DNA of 43,272 bases from Pseudoflavonifractor sp. 60 (GCF_009911645.1 NZ_QWKI01000074.1:1-43272), one strand, 5' to 3'; positions 24,573-41,152 are shown, numbered from the stretch's first letter. The notes: generated by a model from the letters alone, not told the origin. A program made the numbers and translations.

Positions 24573-25352
24573 TCATTCCTCCAATTGCTCCCGCCCATAG
24601 AGCAGGGTGTTGATAAAGAAGGGGATCTGCCGTTCCCAGCTGGCCTCGCTGTGGTCGCCGTTGGGGACGATGCGGAAATCCAGGAAGATGCCCTTTTCCA
24701 GCAGCAGCCGGGCTGCCTTGCCCAGGTTTCGGAGCATTTGGTCGTGGTTGGCCAGCTCCTGGGAGCCGTAGTCCATGTACAGTGTTGTGCCGGGGGCCAG
24801 ACAGGAGGAGCGGATCAGTCCCTCCACCTTGCCTGGAGCAACCCACAGGGAGGGGGACAGGGCCGCCGCCCGGGAGAAGATGGTGTTGTACTCCAGCAGG
24901 GCATACAGGCTCATCAGTCCGCCCATGGAGCTGCCGGCAATGAAGGTATTGTCCCGGTCGGGGAGGGTCGGGAATTCCCGGTCGATCTCCGGCTTGAAGA
25001 CCTGGGTCAGCCAGTCCATTGTCAGCTTGCCCCGGCCCGGGATACGCTGCCGTGAGTTGTAGCGGAAGGTGTAGGGGGAGTACTCCGACAGCCGGCCATT
25101 GTTGGGGTCGCGGTTGCACTCCACCGCCGCCACGATAAGGGGGGTGTCTGTGTACTCCAGGTACTCGCCCAGTCCCCAGGACTTGCCATAGGTGGCGTCC
25201 TCATCGTAAAATACGTTGTGCCCATCAAACATATAAAGCACCGGGAAGCGCTCATCCGAGTCCTCCGTCCACCAGCCGGGCAGATAGACGTAGGCCCGGC
25301 GGGGAGTATCTCCGGTGAGCTCTGGAATGGTCAGTTCCCACTTGTGGATCAT
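24573..25352 (-). CDS. Alpha/beta-hydrolase esterase, first of pair
   Basis: A 259-residue esterase of the enterochelin-esterase/IroE-like group. Features are PVLYMFDGHNVFYDE (oxyanion region), FIAGSSMGG (nucleophile Ser near 142) and PNGDHSEASWE (catalytic His). It has no signal peptide. The promoter is a TTGCAT/TATAAT pair about 75 nt upstream and GGAGG precedes the ATG. It is the first gene of the operon that continues with a second esterase and the ATP-grasp protein. Enterochelin esterases hydrolyse iron-siderophore esters; whether this one does is unknown. Confidence 0.88.
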   Translation of the reverse strand: MIHKWELTIPELTGDTPRRAYVYLPGWWTEDSDERFPVLYMFDGHNVFYDEDATYGKSWGLGEYLEYTDTPLIVAAVECNRDPNNGRLSEYSPYTFRYNSRQRIPGRGKLTMDWLTQVFKPEIDREFPTLPDRDNTFIAGSSMGGLMSLYALLEYNTIFSRAAALSPSLWVAPGKVEGLIRSSCLAPGTTLYMDYGSQELANHDQMLRNLGKAARLLLEKGIFLDFRIVPNGDHSEASWERQIPFFINTLLYGREQLEE

Positions 25353-25424
25353 CCAAAAAGCCTCCTTCCAACATTGAGCCCGCGTGCCGTGAAATCAGCC
25401 GGAAGGGCCTGTGCGGTTTTCAAA

Positions 25425-25453
25425 ATTATAGCACCATTCTGCGGAAAATGCAA
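25425..25453 (-). promoter_or_regulatory. Promoter of the esterase/ATP-grasp operon
   Basis: -35 TTGCAT (25453-25448), 17-bp spacer, perfect -10 TATAAT (25430-25425) on the minus strand. Confidence 0.85.
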
Positions 25454-25582
25454 ACCCGGATTGACTGACAGCCCCTGTTCTGCAAGGAATTTCAAGGATT
25501 TTCGTCAGGATGAACAGAAGAGGAGGTGAAATTTCAGCTGGAAAAGGACGTTTATCCGATAGAAAAGAGGCCGTGTTCCCTC

Positions 25583-25611
25583 TCGACTTACGGGCCGGAG
25601 TGTGATATACT
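25583..25611 (+). promoter_or_regulatory. Promoter of the exporter pair
   Basis: -35 TCGACT (25583-25588), 17-bp spacer, -10 TATACT (25606-25611), about 38 nt before the gene. Confidence 0.6.
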
Positions 25612-25648
25612 GACGAAACGCAGACCTTGGTCACAGGGAGGAAATGGC

Positions 25649-26413
25649 ATGGATTATGATAAGCTGCTGAACGTGTCGGTGGAGCTGGGGTGCCAGCTCA
25701 TGTCCAGCGGGGCGGAGATCTACCGGGTGGAGGAGTCGATGCAGCGTCTGCTCCAGGCCTACGGGTTGGACTCCCCCGAGGTATTTGCCATCCCCAGCTG
25801 TGTCATCGTCAGCGTGACAACTCCGGAGGGCCACCCCATAACCCGGATGCGTCGGATTGGCGCCCACGGCACAGATATTGAGAAGCTGGAGCGCTGTAAT
25901 GACCTGTGCCGCCATCTGTGCGTCCAGAGACCCCCTGTGGAGGAGGCGCAGGCCAGACTGGAGGCCCTCTCCGGCAACGTTCCTCAGTACGCCCATTGGA
26001 AGGTGCTGCTGGGCTATGGCATTGCCCCCGCCTTCTTTTCCCCCCTGTTCGGCGGCGGCTTTGCCGATTCGGTGTGCGCTATGGTAGGGGGGCTGGCGGT
26101 AGGCTTTTGTCTGCTGTACGCAAAAAAAATTATCGCCTCCAACGGCTTTTTCCGCACTGTCATTTGCAGCACAGTGGCCTCGCTGGTGTCGCTGATGCTG
26201 GTGCGCTGGGGACTGGGTCAGAGTGTGGATACGGTGACCATCAGCGTTTTGATGGTGCTGGTGCCCGGGGTTGCCCTGACCAACGCCATGCGGGAGATTA
26301 TGGCTGGTGATATGATCTCAGGTCTGAGCCGGGCTGCCGAATCCATTCTGACAGCGGCGGCCATTGCTATTGGCTCAGCGGTGGGGCTGACCCTGGTCCG
26401 GATGCTGCCATAG
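25649..26413 (+). CDS. Threonine/serine exporter, large subunit (DUF1212)
   Basis: A 254-residue protein. The cytosolic N-terminal part (about 1-115) has the DUF1212 motifs LMSSGAEIYRVEESM and IPSCVIVSVTTPEG. It is followed by about five hydrophobic segments ending in SAVGLTLVRMLP. Split ThrE-type exporters such as YjjP/YjjB, which export small acids or amino acids, have this half and the next gene as the second half. The start at 25649 has GGGAGG upstream; the frame extends further back through the promoter and is not used. The second subunit starts 12 nt after the stop. Confidence 0.9.
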   Translation: MDYDKLLNVSVELGCQLMSSGAEIYRVEESMQRLLQAYGLDSPEVFAIPSCVIVSVTTPEGHPITRMRRIGAHGTDIEKLERCNDLCRHLCVQRPPVEEAQARLEALSGNVPQYAHWKVLLGYGIAPAFFSPLFGGGFADSVCAMVGGLAVGFCLLYAKKIIASNGFFRTVICSTVASLVSLMLVRWGLGQSVDTVTISVLMVLVPGVALTNAMREIMAGDMISGLSRAAESILTAAAIAIGSAVGLTLVRMLP

Positions 26414-26425
26414 GAGGAGATTGGG

Positions 26426-26878
26426 ATGAGTGTGATCTGGTCTGAGTATATTGTGCCCTGTCTGTGTGCTTTCTTGGCCTGTGCGGGCTTTACTCTGGTG
26501 TTTAATATCCACGGAGCGGGCAAGCTCATTGCCTGCTTGGGGGGCGCCATCTGCTGGTTGGTCTACCTGCTGGCGGGGAGCACCATCTTTGCCGCCTTTC
26601 TGTCTGCTGCGGTCATCGGGATTTTTTCTGAAATCATGGCCCGCATTCGCCGCTGTCCGGTGACGGGCTATCTGCTGGTGTCCCTGCTGCCCCTGGTCCC
26701 CGGAGGCGGCATCTATTACGCCATGAGTTACTGTGTGGCCGGAGATGTTCAAATGTTTTTGGCTACCCTGCTCCACACCTTTGGAATGGCGGCGGCCCTG
26801 GCGGTGGGGGCGATGATGACCGCCTCCATGTTCCGCACAGTCTACATACATCTGTACCATCTGAAACGTCACCGCTGA
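26426..26878 (+). CDS. Threonine/serine exporter, small subunit (DUF3815)
   Basis: A 150-residue membrane protein with four or five hydrophobic segments and the family core ARIRRCPVTGYLLVSLLPLVPGGGIYYAM. It completes the split exporter with the previous gene. GGAGGAG lies just upstream. The bidirectional terminator at 26883 ends the pair. Confidence 0.92.
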   Translation: MSVIWSEYIVPCLCAFLACAGFTLVFNIHGAGKLIACLGGAICWLVYLLAGSTIFAAFLSAAVIGIFSEIMARIRRCPVTGYLLVSLLPLVPGGGIYYAMSYCVAGDVQMFLATLLHTFGMAAALAVGAMMTASMFRTVYIHLYHLKRHR

Positions 26879-26882
26879 ATAG

Positions 26883-26926
26883 ATAAAAGCCCGCGCCTGC
26901 CCCATGGGGCAGGCGCGGGCTTTTAT
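26883..26926. terminator. Bidirectional terminator
   Basis: A perfect 21-bp inverted repeat, ATAAAAGCCCGCGCCTGCCC and one more base paired with its complement, around AT. The stop codon of the HAD gene (26925-26923) lies inside it. It can end both the exporter transcript (plus) and the ABC-HAD transcript (minus). Confidence 0.9.
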
Positions 26927-27576
26927 GTTCCGCAGAGCGGTTGGAGGGGGAGGCCCGCCTGGATCAGCGCCTGGCGCAGCTGGTCCGTCCCCTGGAACAC
27001 GGCGCCGGATATGCCTTCCCGCACCGCCGCCTCCACATTCTGAGGCAGGTCGTCCACAAAAAAGCACTCCTCCGCCTTTAAAGCGTACTCCCGGAGCAGG
27101 ACCCGGTAGATCTCCGGCTGGGGCTTAAGCAGCTTCCACTCGGCGGAGACGATCCGCCCGTTGAAGCACTCGCTGCCCGGAATGCGGTCGAAGTATTTGG
27201 GCAGGTCCACATTGGCGTTGGACAGGAGGTAGATGCCGCAGCCCAGGGCCTTGAGCTCCCGAATCAGCTCCCCCATACCCTCTACAGGCAGGAGGGGCCG
27301 CTTCCACCAGTCAAAGACCAAGGTGTGGGCCGCGCTGTGGAGCCGCTCCGGCAGGCGGCTCTGCATAGCTGACACAGCATCCTCAAAGGAGAGGGTCCCC
27401 TGGTCCAGCCGGAACCACTCATACAGGCGGTCCGGGGAGACCGGCACATCCTGGCCGAAGACCTCCCTCAGCAGCAGAGGCCGGTCCTCCTCCGCAACCC
27501 CCAGCTGGTCCACAAAAAGCTGGGGCCGCCAGTGGATGAGCACGTTGCCCATGTCAAAGACGATCGTTCGAATCAT
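26923..27576 (-). CDS. HAD-superfamily hydrolase (subfamily IA)
   Basis: A 217-residue HAD phosphatase. Motif I is VFDMGNVLI near residue 8 (nucleophile Asp), motif II LLSNANVD, motif III near KPQPEIY and motif IV FFVDDLPQNVEAA. It has a helical cap between motifs I and II. Its ATG overlaps the stop of the ABC permease by four bases (ATGA), so it is translated with the transporter. The usual partners of such HAD proteins dephosphorylate sugar phosphates or phosphonate products, so the imported compound may carry phosphorus; this is inference. Confidence 0.92.
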   Translation of the reverse strand: MIRTIVFDMGNVLIHWRPQLFVDQLGVAEEDRPLLLREVFGQDVPVSPDRLYEWFRLDQGTLSFEDAVSAMQSRLPERLHSAAHTLVFDWWKRPLLPVEGMGELIRELKALGCGIYLLSNANVDLPKYFDRIPGSECFNGRIVSAEWKLLKPQPEIYRVLLREYALKAEECFFVDDLPQNVEAAVREGISGAVFQGTDQLRQALIQAGLPLQPLCGT

Positions 27577-29477
27577 GCTTTGGCCTCCTTGGACGGTTTG
27601 CCGAAGCTTTTCCATTTCTCCAGCCGTTTGCGCCGCCGGTCCTTGAGCTCCAGCCGCTCCCCCAGGTCCCGGGCGCCCACGCCGTAGACCAGGTAGAGAA
27701 TGAGGCCGGATACAATCATAATGAACACAGTAGAGGCGCACCGCCGGCCCGAGGCGTTGACATTGTAGCCGTACAGGCCCTCCTCTGCGCACATGGACTG
27801 GATAACCATAGCGTAGGTGGTGCCATAGCTGCTGGCGAAGGTGGCGGACATGTCGTACTCGGTGAACAGGGCGTTGAAGTTCAGGGCGAACACCGCCAGC
27901 ACCGAGGGCAGGATAATGGGCAGCTTCACCTTGAGGAAGGTGACCAGGGGGCTGGAGCCCAGGTTGCGGGCGGCGTCCTCCAGCTCCTCATCAATGGCGT
28001 AGAAAGCCGCCTTTATCATGCGCAGGGAGAAGGGCAGCTTTACCACTGTGTAGGCCAGGATAATCAACAGGCGCACGTGGTTGGCGTAGTACAGGTTGGC
28101 GCCCCCCACATACCACACGTCGTTGCTGTTGAAATATACCCGGTAGGAGTAGCAGATCAAAATGGTGGGCAGCAGCCAGGGGAAGAGGAGGCAGTACTCC
28201 AGTACGGTGCCCGACTTCTTCTTCCGGTTTTTGAAGATGTAGTTGCAGGCCACCACCACAATGACGCAGGCCAGGGCGGCGGCAATGGCGGACAGGATAA
28301 AGCTGAGCTTAATGCCCCCCAGGGTTGCCTCATTGGCGAAGAGGCCGGAGATGGAGCCCTTCCGGGTCTTGTAGGTGCCCCGGCTGGTGAGATACTCGTA
28401 GTCCTGAGAGCCAAAGAAGTTGATGAGGGTCCACTGGGTCACGTCCAGCTTCTTCATGCGGATGGCCCCGTAGGTCTGGAAGGAGAAGAGGATAATCATC
28501 ACCACGGGGATCATGTAGATGATGAAGAGGATGTAGGCATAGATGTGGGCCAGGACGTTGGCCAGCGGGTTGTCGATTTTCTGCTTTTGCAGCTTGGCCT
28601 TGGTCTTGGAGACGGACAGGTAGTGGCCCTTGCGCTCGTAGGAGGACAGAACAGTGAGCAGCACAATGGTGAACAGGGCCAGGATGATAGACAGCAGGGC
28701 CGCCCGGGCCTGGGGAAAGGCCTCGTCCGCGCTGGAGGAGCCGGCCAGGCGGACAATCTCCGGATTGATGGAGTCGTAGCCCAGCAGGGTTGGGGCGGAC
28801 ATGGCGCACAGGCCGGTGATGAAGGTCATCACGGTTAGAGAGAACATGGTGGGAATCAGGGTTGGGAAGACCACCTTCCACAGCACCTTGAAGGGCCGGG
28901 CCCCCATGTTTCGGGCGGCCTCCACTGTGTTGTAGTCGATGCCCCGGATGGCGTTGCGCAGGAACAGGGCGTGGTTGCTGGTGCAGGCGAAGGTCATGGT
29001 GAACAGCACCGCGTTGAAGCCGGAGAACCAGTTGGGGTTCATGCTGGGGAAGGTCTCCACCAGCAGAGTTGTGAGGATGCCGTTGCTGTCATAGAGAAAC
29101 AGGTAGCCGGTGACCAAGGCCACGCCGGAGTAGATCAGGGTTGTCATGTAGCCCAGGCGGAGGATTCTGGCCCCCTTGATGTCGAAGTACTCGGTGAGCA
29201 GCACAATGGACACGCCCACGATGTTCACCGTTACCACCAGGCAGACGGCCAGCTTTAGGGAGTTCCACACAAAGGAGCCCATATTGCCAGCGAAGAAGAA
29301 GCGGATCACCGCCAGGGGGTCGGTCTCGCCGGAGGCGTTTTGCGTGTTGAAGATGCTGGCCAGGGTGTTCAGGCAGGGCAGGAGCATAAACCCTAAAAAC
29401 AGATAGGCGAAGAAGGCGATTCCGAAGAGCTTGACCAGCAGGGCCGGACCCATTTGGACAGGGCGTTTTTTAGTCAT
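27573..29477 (-). CDS. ABC transporter permease, fused two-domain type
   Basis: A 634-residue membrane protein with about 12 helices. It is a tandem fusion of two permease domains of the FbpB type, each with an EAA loop: NTVEAARNMGARPFK near 184 and ELEDAARNLGSSPLV near 500. Domain one starts after an N-terminal MTKKRPVQMG. The fusion form is typical of ferric-iron, thiamine and 2-aminoethylphosphonate importers. It is 13 nt after the ATPase gene. The C-terminus is basic and probably cytosolic. Confidence 0.93.
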   Translation of the reverse strand: MTKKRPVQMGPALLVKLFGIAFFAYLFLGFMLLPCLNTLASIFNTQNASGETDPLAVIRFFFAGNMGSFVWNSLKLAVCLVVTVNIVGVSIVLLTEYFDIKGARILRLGYMTTLIYSGVALVTGYLFLYDSNGILTTLLVETFPSMNPNWFSGFNAVLFTMTFACTSNHALFLRNAIRGIDYNTVEAARNMGARPFKVLWKVVFPTLIPTMFSLTVMTFITGLCAMSAPTLLGYDSINPEIVRLAGSSSADEAFPQARAALLSIILALFTIVLLTVLSSYERKGHYLSVSKTKAKLQKQKIDNPLANVLAHIYAYILFIIYMIPVVMIILFSFQTYGAIRMKKLDVTQWTLINFFGSQDYEYLTSRGTYKTRKGSISGLFANEATLGGIKLSFILSAIAAALACVIVVVACNYIFKNRKKKSGTVLEYCLLFPWLLPTILICYSYRVYFNSNDVWYVGGANLYYANHVRLLIILAYTVVKLPFSLRMIKAAFYAIDEELEDAARNLGSSPLVTFLKVKLPIILPSVLAVFALNFNALFTEYDMSATFASSYGTTYAMVIQSMCAEEGLYGYNVNASGRRCASTVFIMIVSGLILYLVYGVGARDLGERLELKDRRRKRLEKWKSFGKPSKEAKA

Positions 29478-29490
29478 GGTCCCGCCCCCT

Positions 29491-30507
29491 TTATGTGCCG
29501 GGGTAGGCCATCACGTCTCTGGGGTCCATGACCACCTTCACGGCTTGGCCCGCCTCGTAGATGTTAACGCCGTCGTTTTTCTCAATGACCTTGATGGTCT
29601 GACCGGCGGCGCGGATGTAGTACTTGATGTACAGCCCGTAGTACTCCCGGCTGTCCACAACCCCCTCCAGCGCGGCGCAGCCCGGCTTGGGGTCGATGTT
29701 CACGTGGATGCGCTCCAGGCGGATGTAGTTTTTCCGGGCGGGGTCCACCTGGCCGCCGGCCTGATTCAGCGCCGCCACCGCCTGGTCCCCCAGCAGATTG
29801 ATATCGCCGATGAAGTTGCATACAAACTCGGTGGCCGAGTGGTTGTACACCTCGTTGGGAGTCCCAATCTGCTCGATGACCCCCTTGTTGAACACGGCGA
29901 TATGGTCGGAGAGGGTTAGTGCCTCCTCCTGGTCGTGGGTTACGTAGATGGTGGTGATGCCGAAGTCCTTCTGCATCTGTTTCAGCTCGTTGCGCAGCTG
30001 GACCCGGAGCTTGGCGTCCAGATTGGACAGGGGCTCGTCCATACAGATGATGGAGGGTTCGGTGACCAGAGCCCGGGCAATGGCAACCCGCTGCTGCTGC
30101 CCGCCGGACAGCTGACTCACCGCCTTTTTCAGCTGCTCGTCGCTCAGGTCCACTTTCCTGGCGATTTCGTTCACCTTCTGGGCAATCTCCGCCTTTTTCA
30201 GCTTCTTCAGCTTCAGGCCGAAGGCGATGTTGTCGTACACCGTCATGGTGGGGAACAGGGCGTAGGACTGGAAGACGATGCCGATGTTCCGCTCCTCAAT
30301 GGGCTCGTGGGTGATGTCCTTCCCCTTGACCACCACCGTGCCCGACTCCGGCGCAATGAAACCGGTGATGGTGCGCAGAGTGGTGGTTTTTCCGCAGCCA
30401 GAGGGGCCAAGGAAGGTGAAAAATTCCCCCTCCTCCACGTGGACATTGATGTTGTGCAGAGCGGTGAAGTCGCCAAATTTGACGACAATATCGTTGAGGC
30501 GGATCAT
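29491..30507 (-). CDS. ABC transporter ATP-binding protein (FbpC/PotA type)
   Basis: A 338-residue ATPase. Walker A GPSGCGKTT is at residues 34-42, the Q-loop FQSYALFPTM follows, the signature LSGGQQQR is near 131, Walker B IICMDEPLSNLD near 158, and the H-loop is in YVTHDQEEAL. A TOBE-type C-terminal domain follows from about 240. The ATG at 30507 has GGGAG 8 nt upstream; a TTG two codons earlier is less likely. Residues of the FbpC/PotA group do not fix the substrate. Confidence 0.94.
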   Translation of the reverse strand: MIRLNDIVVKFGDFTALHNINVHVEEGEFFTFLGPSGCGKTTTLRTITGFIAPESGTVVVKGKDITHEPIEERNIGIVFQSYALFPTMTVYDNIAFGLKLKKLKKAEIAQKVNEIARKVDLSDEQLKKAVSQLSGGQQQRVAIARALVTEPSIICMDEPLSNLDAKLRVQLRNELKQMQKDFGITTIYVTHDQEEALTLSDHIAVFNKGVIEQIGTPNEVYNHSATEFVCNFIGDINLLGDQAVAALNQAGGQVDPARKNYIRLERIHVNIDPKPGCAALEGVVDSREYYGLYIKYYIRAAGQTIKVIEKNDGVNIYEAGQAVKVVMDPRDVMAYPGT

Positions 30508-30645
30508 AGGCAAAGCTCCCTCTCTTTCTCAGATTCCTGCCGCTTACAGCAGCGTTAGTTTGGCGGGCCGAGTCGTCCCGCCCCGCACTTAAAAACGGCG
30601 GTCCAAGTGCAGGGCGCGGCGGCCTGTCCAGCCTTTAAAATTTGT

Positions 30646-30669
30646 GGCGGGCCGGTCCCCCGGCCCGCC
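30646..30669 (-). terminator. Hairpin between substrate-binding protein and ATPase
   Basis: A 10-bp GC stem, GGCGGGCCGG with CCGGCCCGCC, loop TCCC, then ACAAATTTTAAA on the minus strand. It may be a partial terminator that makes more binding protein than transporter. Confidence 0.6.
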
Positions 30670-30688
30670 GCAGATGGAATATTAGGAG

Positions 30689-31966
30689 TTAGCCGGCGCT
30701 CTGGGTCAGGGTAGCCCAGTCCAGGCTGTCCCAGTTGGGCTCAGAGACGGCGCTGCTGGCGTCGGCCCAGTAGAAGCCCAGGTTGGTCATAATGTTGGTC
30801 CACTCACTGGAGTGCTCGCCCACATACTCCGCATAGGTCTGGTCGCCGTTTACCTTGGCCAGAGCAAAGTTCTTCAGGGTGTAGATCTCAGGTACGCCGT
30901 CGGGATACAGAATCCCAGTGGCGGCGGTGTTGCAGGGGTAGGAGTCGAACTCCTCGCCCCAGGCGGCCTGGATCTCGGCGGAGCCGAACCACTCGGCAAA
31001 CTCCTCCACAGCGGCGGTCTGCTCGGGGGTGCGGCCGGCCTTGTCCAGAATGCCGATGTACTCGGCGATGTAATAGGTGCCGTCGGCGATGTCCACCAGG
31101 GACCAGTTCTCGGGCTCCAGCGCACCCTTCAGAGGATTCTGGGAGTCCTCACCCGCGGCGTCGATCTTGCCGTAGAGGGAGGAGGAGTAGAAGGTGGAGA
31201 CCTGTACGTCGCCCCGGTTCAGGGGATCAAAGCCATAGCTGTCGCCGGTGAAATTGCCGTTTTCACAGTATTTCCACAAAGTCTTCCAGCCGTCCAGAGA
31301 GATGCCGCCGGCGGGGGAGGAGGGGTCCACAAAGGCATAGAGCATGGCGGAGTTGATATTGGCGTTGGTGGTGCCGCCCACCTTGCCCTGGCGGTACCAG
31401 GAGTAGCCGCAGTCCACAATGTCCGCCCAGTGGTCAAAGTGGAGCTCCTGGCCGTTGGTGCCCAGTTCATCGTTGCGGTAGAGCATCAGCACGTTCTGAA
31501 TCACCAGACCATAGGCCTTGCCGGGGTAGACATACTCGCCCACATCGCCGGCCCAGGAGGGGGTCCAGTCCATGATCTTCAGATTCTCATAGGTGCCGTC
31601 CACCAGCTGGCTCCAGCGGGTCTCGTTCAGACCGAAGATCAGGTCGCCGTCCTTGTTCTCGTTGGCGGCCTGGATGGCGGCGGTGTCGCCGGAGATGACA
31701 GAGTTGTCGTCGATAGAGATGTTGAAGCCGGCGTCTCTGGCCTCGTTGATGAGCCAGGTGGTGCGCTCTGTGGAGTTGGAGTTGGAGTAGATGCGGATGG
31801 TGTAGTCGTAGTCCGGCTCAATCTCCTGGGGGTCATTCTGGGCGGCACTGCTTCCGCCGCCGGAGGAGGGAGGGGGCGCGTCCTGCTGCCCCTGATTCCC
31901 GCCGCCGCAGGCGGCCAGAGACAGTGCCATAGACATAGCCAGCGCAAGTGCAAGGATCTTTTTCAT
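30689..31966 (-). CDS. Extracellular solute-binding lipoprotein
   Basis: A 425-residue lipoprotein. The signal peptide (KKILALALAMSMALSLAAC) ends in a lipobox with the lipidated Cys near residue 20, followed by a Gly/Ser/Pro/Gln linker. The mature part has type-II binding-protein features (YDYTIRIYSNSNSTERTTW, EYVYPGKAYGL). It is the first gene of the ABC operon and supplies ligand specificity. The ligand is unknown; FbpA-type tyrosines cannot be assigned from sequence alone. AAAGGAG precedes the ATG; an upstream in-frame ATG is inside the leader. Confidence 0.93.
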   Translation of the reverse strand: MKKILALALAMSMALSLAACGGGNQGQQDAPPPSSGGGSSAAQNDPQEIEPDYDYTIRIYSNSNSTERTTWLINEARDAGFNISIDDNSVISGDTAAIQAANENKDGDLIFGLNETRWSQLVDGTYENLKIMDWTPSWAGDVGEYVYPGKAYGLVIQNVLMLYRNDELGTNGQELHFDHWADIVDCGYSWYRQGKVGGTTNANINSAMLYAFVDPSSPAGGISLDGWKTLWKYCENGNFTGDSYGFDPLNRGDVQVSTFYSSSLYGKIDAAGEDSQNPLKGALEPENWSLVDIADGTYYIAEYIGILDKAGRTPEQTAAVEEFAEWFGSAEIQAAWGEEFDSYPCNTAATGILYPDGVPEIYTLKNFALAKVNGDQTYAEYVGEHSSEWTNIMTNLGFYWADASSAVSEPNWDSLDWATLTQSAG

Positions 31967-32019
31967 ATCTAGGACTCCTTTGATAAATTTGGATATTGCG
32001 ATAGATTGCTTCCCCATAT

Positions 32020-32047
32020 ATTATAGTCTGTTTGTCAAAAATGTCAA
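32020..32047 (-). promoter_or_regulatory. Promoter of the ABC importer operon
   Basis: Perfect -35 TTGACA (32047-32042), 16-bp spacer and perfect -10 TATAAT (32025-32020) on the minus strand. A second TTGACA-like copy (TTGACAAAC) begins just downstream. Confidence 0.85.
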
Positions 32048-32163
32048 GGAGATTGTGAAAAATTTCCAAGGCGTTTGCGCAGTTTTGACAGGATAAGGGA
32101 AAAAAGCGACGGGAGCTTCTGCCGGGCGGGAGCGGATTTTTTCGAAGGGAATGGCGGTTAGGA

Positions 32164-32192
32164 TTGCATTTCCAGTGGATTTTGGGTACAAT
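32164..32192 (+). promoter_or_regulatory. Promoter of the DUF4317 gene
   Basis: -35 TTGCAT (32164-32169), 17-bp spacer, -10 TACAAT (32187-32192). Confidence 0.75.
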
Positions 32193-32231
32193 AGAGACCA
32201 CTGTATTCTATATTCAAAAAGTGAGGTACAT

Positions 32232-33359
32232 ATGAATCAGAAGGAAATCAGCGAGCTGCGCCGCCGGTTCCGGGGGGACAGGAGCGCCATCAGTCGGGTG
32301 TACGGCTGTTATGTCAACTGCAACAAGGAGGTCATCTCCTACATTGACGAGTCCCTGGGCATGATGCCCCAGGAGGAGGCGGAGCAGTATCTGGGACTGC
32401 TGAAAAAGGCTCTGTCCGGTACCCTGGGGAAGAACCTCATTGATATTGTATTTGCGACCCAGCAGGTGGTAGACAGCGACGAGCACCGGCTGCTCATGGC
32501 CCTGCGGGACTCCCAACTGAAGGACGAGGAGGTGCGGCGGGAGTTTTTCCAGAAGGTGATTGACTGTCTGGATATGGACGGGAGCAACTACCTGATCCTG
32601 CTGGCCCACGACGCCTACGACGTACCCCGCCGGGGGAAGGACGGGGAGGACCGGGAGGAGGAATCAGAGACGGTGTTCTCCTACTTTGTATGCTGTATCT
32701 GCCCAGTGAAGGATGGCCGGCTGGAGCTGAGCTACTGCCCCGGGGAGAATGAGTTCCACAACAGCCTGCCCAGGCAGCTGGTGTGTCCGCCGGATCTGGG
32801 ATTTCTCTTTCCGGCCTTCGACGACCGGGCCGCCAACCTCTACAATGCCCTGGCCTATGCCCGCAAGCCGGACGAGCTGCACCAGGAGTTTCTGGACGTA
32901 ATCTTTCACACCGAGCCGCCCATGTCGGCGGGGGAGCAGAAGGAGGCCTTTCAGAGCGCCCTGGAGGAGGCCCTGGAGGGGGTGTGCAGTCTGGAGGTGG
33001 TCCAGGCCGTCCATGAGCAGCTGGCCGAGCGCATCGAGCAGCACAAGGAGAGCCGCGACCCGGAACCCCTGTCGGTGACCCCGGGGGAGGTGGGGAGCAT
33101 TCTGCGGGAGTGCGGCGTGGAGGAGGCCCGGGTGTACGCCTTCTGTGAGAACTGCGGCCAGCAGTTTGGGGAGGGGGCGGCTCTCAGCCCCACCAACCTC
33201 ATCGACAGCAGGCGCTTTGAGGTTAAGACCACCGACGTGACCATTACGCTGCCCGCCCAGCGCAGCTGTCTGGTGGAGACCCGGGTCATTGATGGCCGGA
33301 AATACCTCCTCGTTCCCGTGGGGGAGGGGCTGGAGGTCAACGGGATCCCCGTCGAATAA
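32232..33359 (+). CDS. DUF4317 family protein
   Basis: A 375-residue protein of a family found mainly in clostridia, with no known function. The N-terminus MNQKEISELRRRFRGDRSAI and VYGCYVNCNKEVISYIDE is characteristic. It has a long, acidic, largely helical middle and a C-terminal domain (SRRFEVKTTDVTITLPAQRS then GRKYLLVPVGEGLEVNGI). It has no signal peptide. The start ATG at 32232 has GTGAGGT upstream. The frame extends 27 codons further back but over the promoter. It is convergent with rpoC, and two terminators lie between them. Confidence 0.9.
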   Translation: MNQKEISELRRRFRGDRSAISRVYGCYVNCNKEVISYIDESLGMMPQEEAEQYLGLLKKALSGTLGKNLIDIVFATQQVVDSDEHRLLMALRDSQLKDEEVRREFFQKVIDCLDMDGSNYLILLAHDAYDVPRRGKDGEDREEESETVFSYFVCCICPVKDGRLELSYCPGENEFHNSLPRQLVCPPDLGFLFPAFDDRAANLYNALAYARKPDELHQEFLDVIFHTEPPMSAGEQKEAFQSALEEALEGVCSLEVVQAVHEQLAERIEQHKESRDPEPLSVTPGEVGSILRECGVEEARVYAFCENCGQQFGEGAALSPTNLIDSRRFEVKTTDVTITLPAQRSCLVETRVIDGRKYLLVPVGEGLEVNGIPVE

Positions 33360-33362
33360 ATG

Positions 33363-33397
33363 AAACCGCGTCCGCCGTTCTGGCGGACGCGGTTTTT
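33363..33397 (+). terminator. Terminator of the DUF4317 gene
   Basis: A 14-bp stem, AAACCGCGTCCGCC with GGCGGACGCGGTTT, loop GTTCT, running into TTTTT. Confidence 0.9.
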
Positions 33398-33404
33398 CCG
33401 TATC

Positions 33405-33432
33405 AAAAACTGCCGCCCGGAGGCGGCAGTTT
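33405..33432 (-). terminator. Terminator of rpoBC
   Basis: An 11-bp stem AAACTGCCGCC/GGCGGCAGTTT with a four-base loop; on the minus strand it runs into TTTTTG. It lies 18 nt after the rpoC stop. Confidence 0.88.
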
Positions 33433-33449
33433 CTTCAGATCAAGAGGGA

Positions 33450-37157
<3,708 letters not shown>

Positions 37158-37177
37158 GTTTTGATCTCCTCCCGTTT

Positions 37178-41152
<3,975 letters not shown>

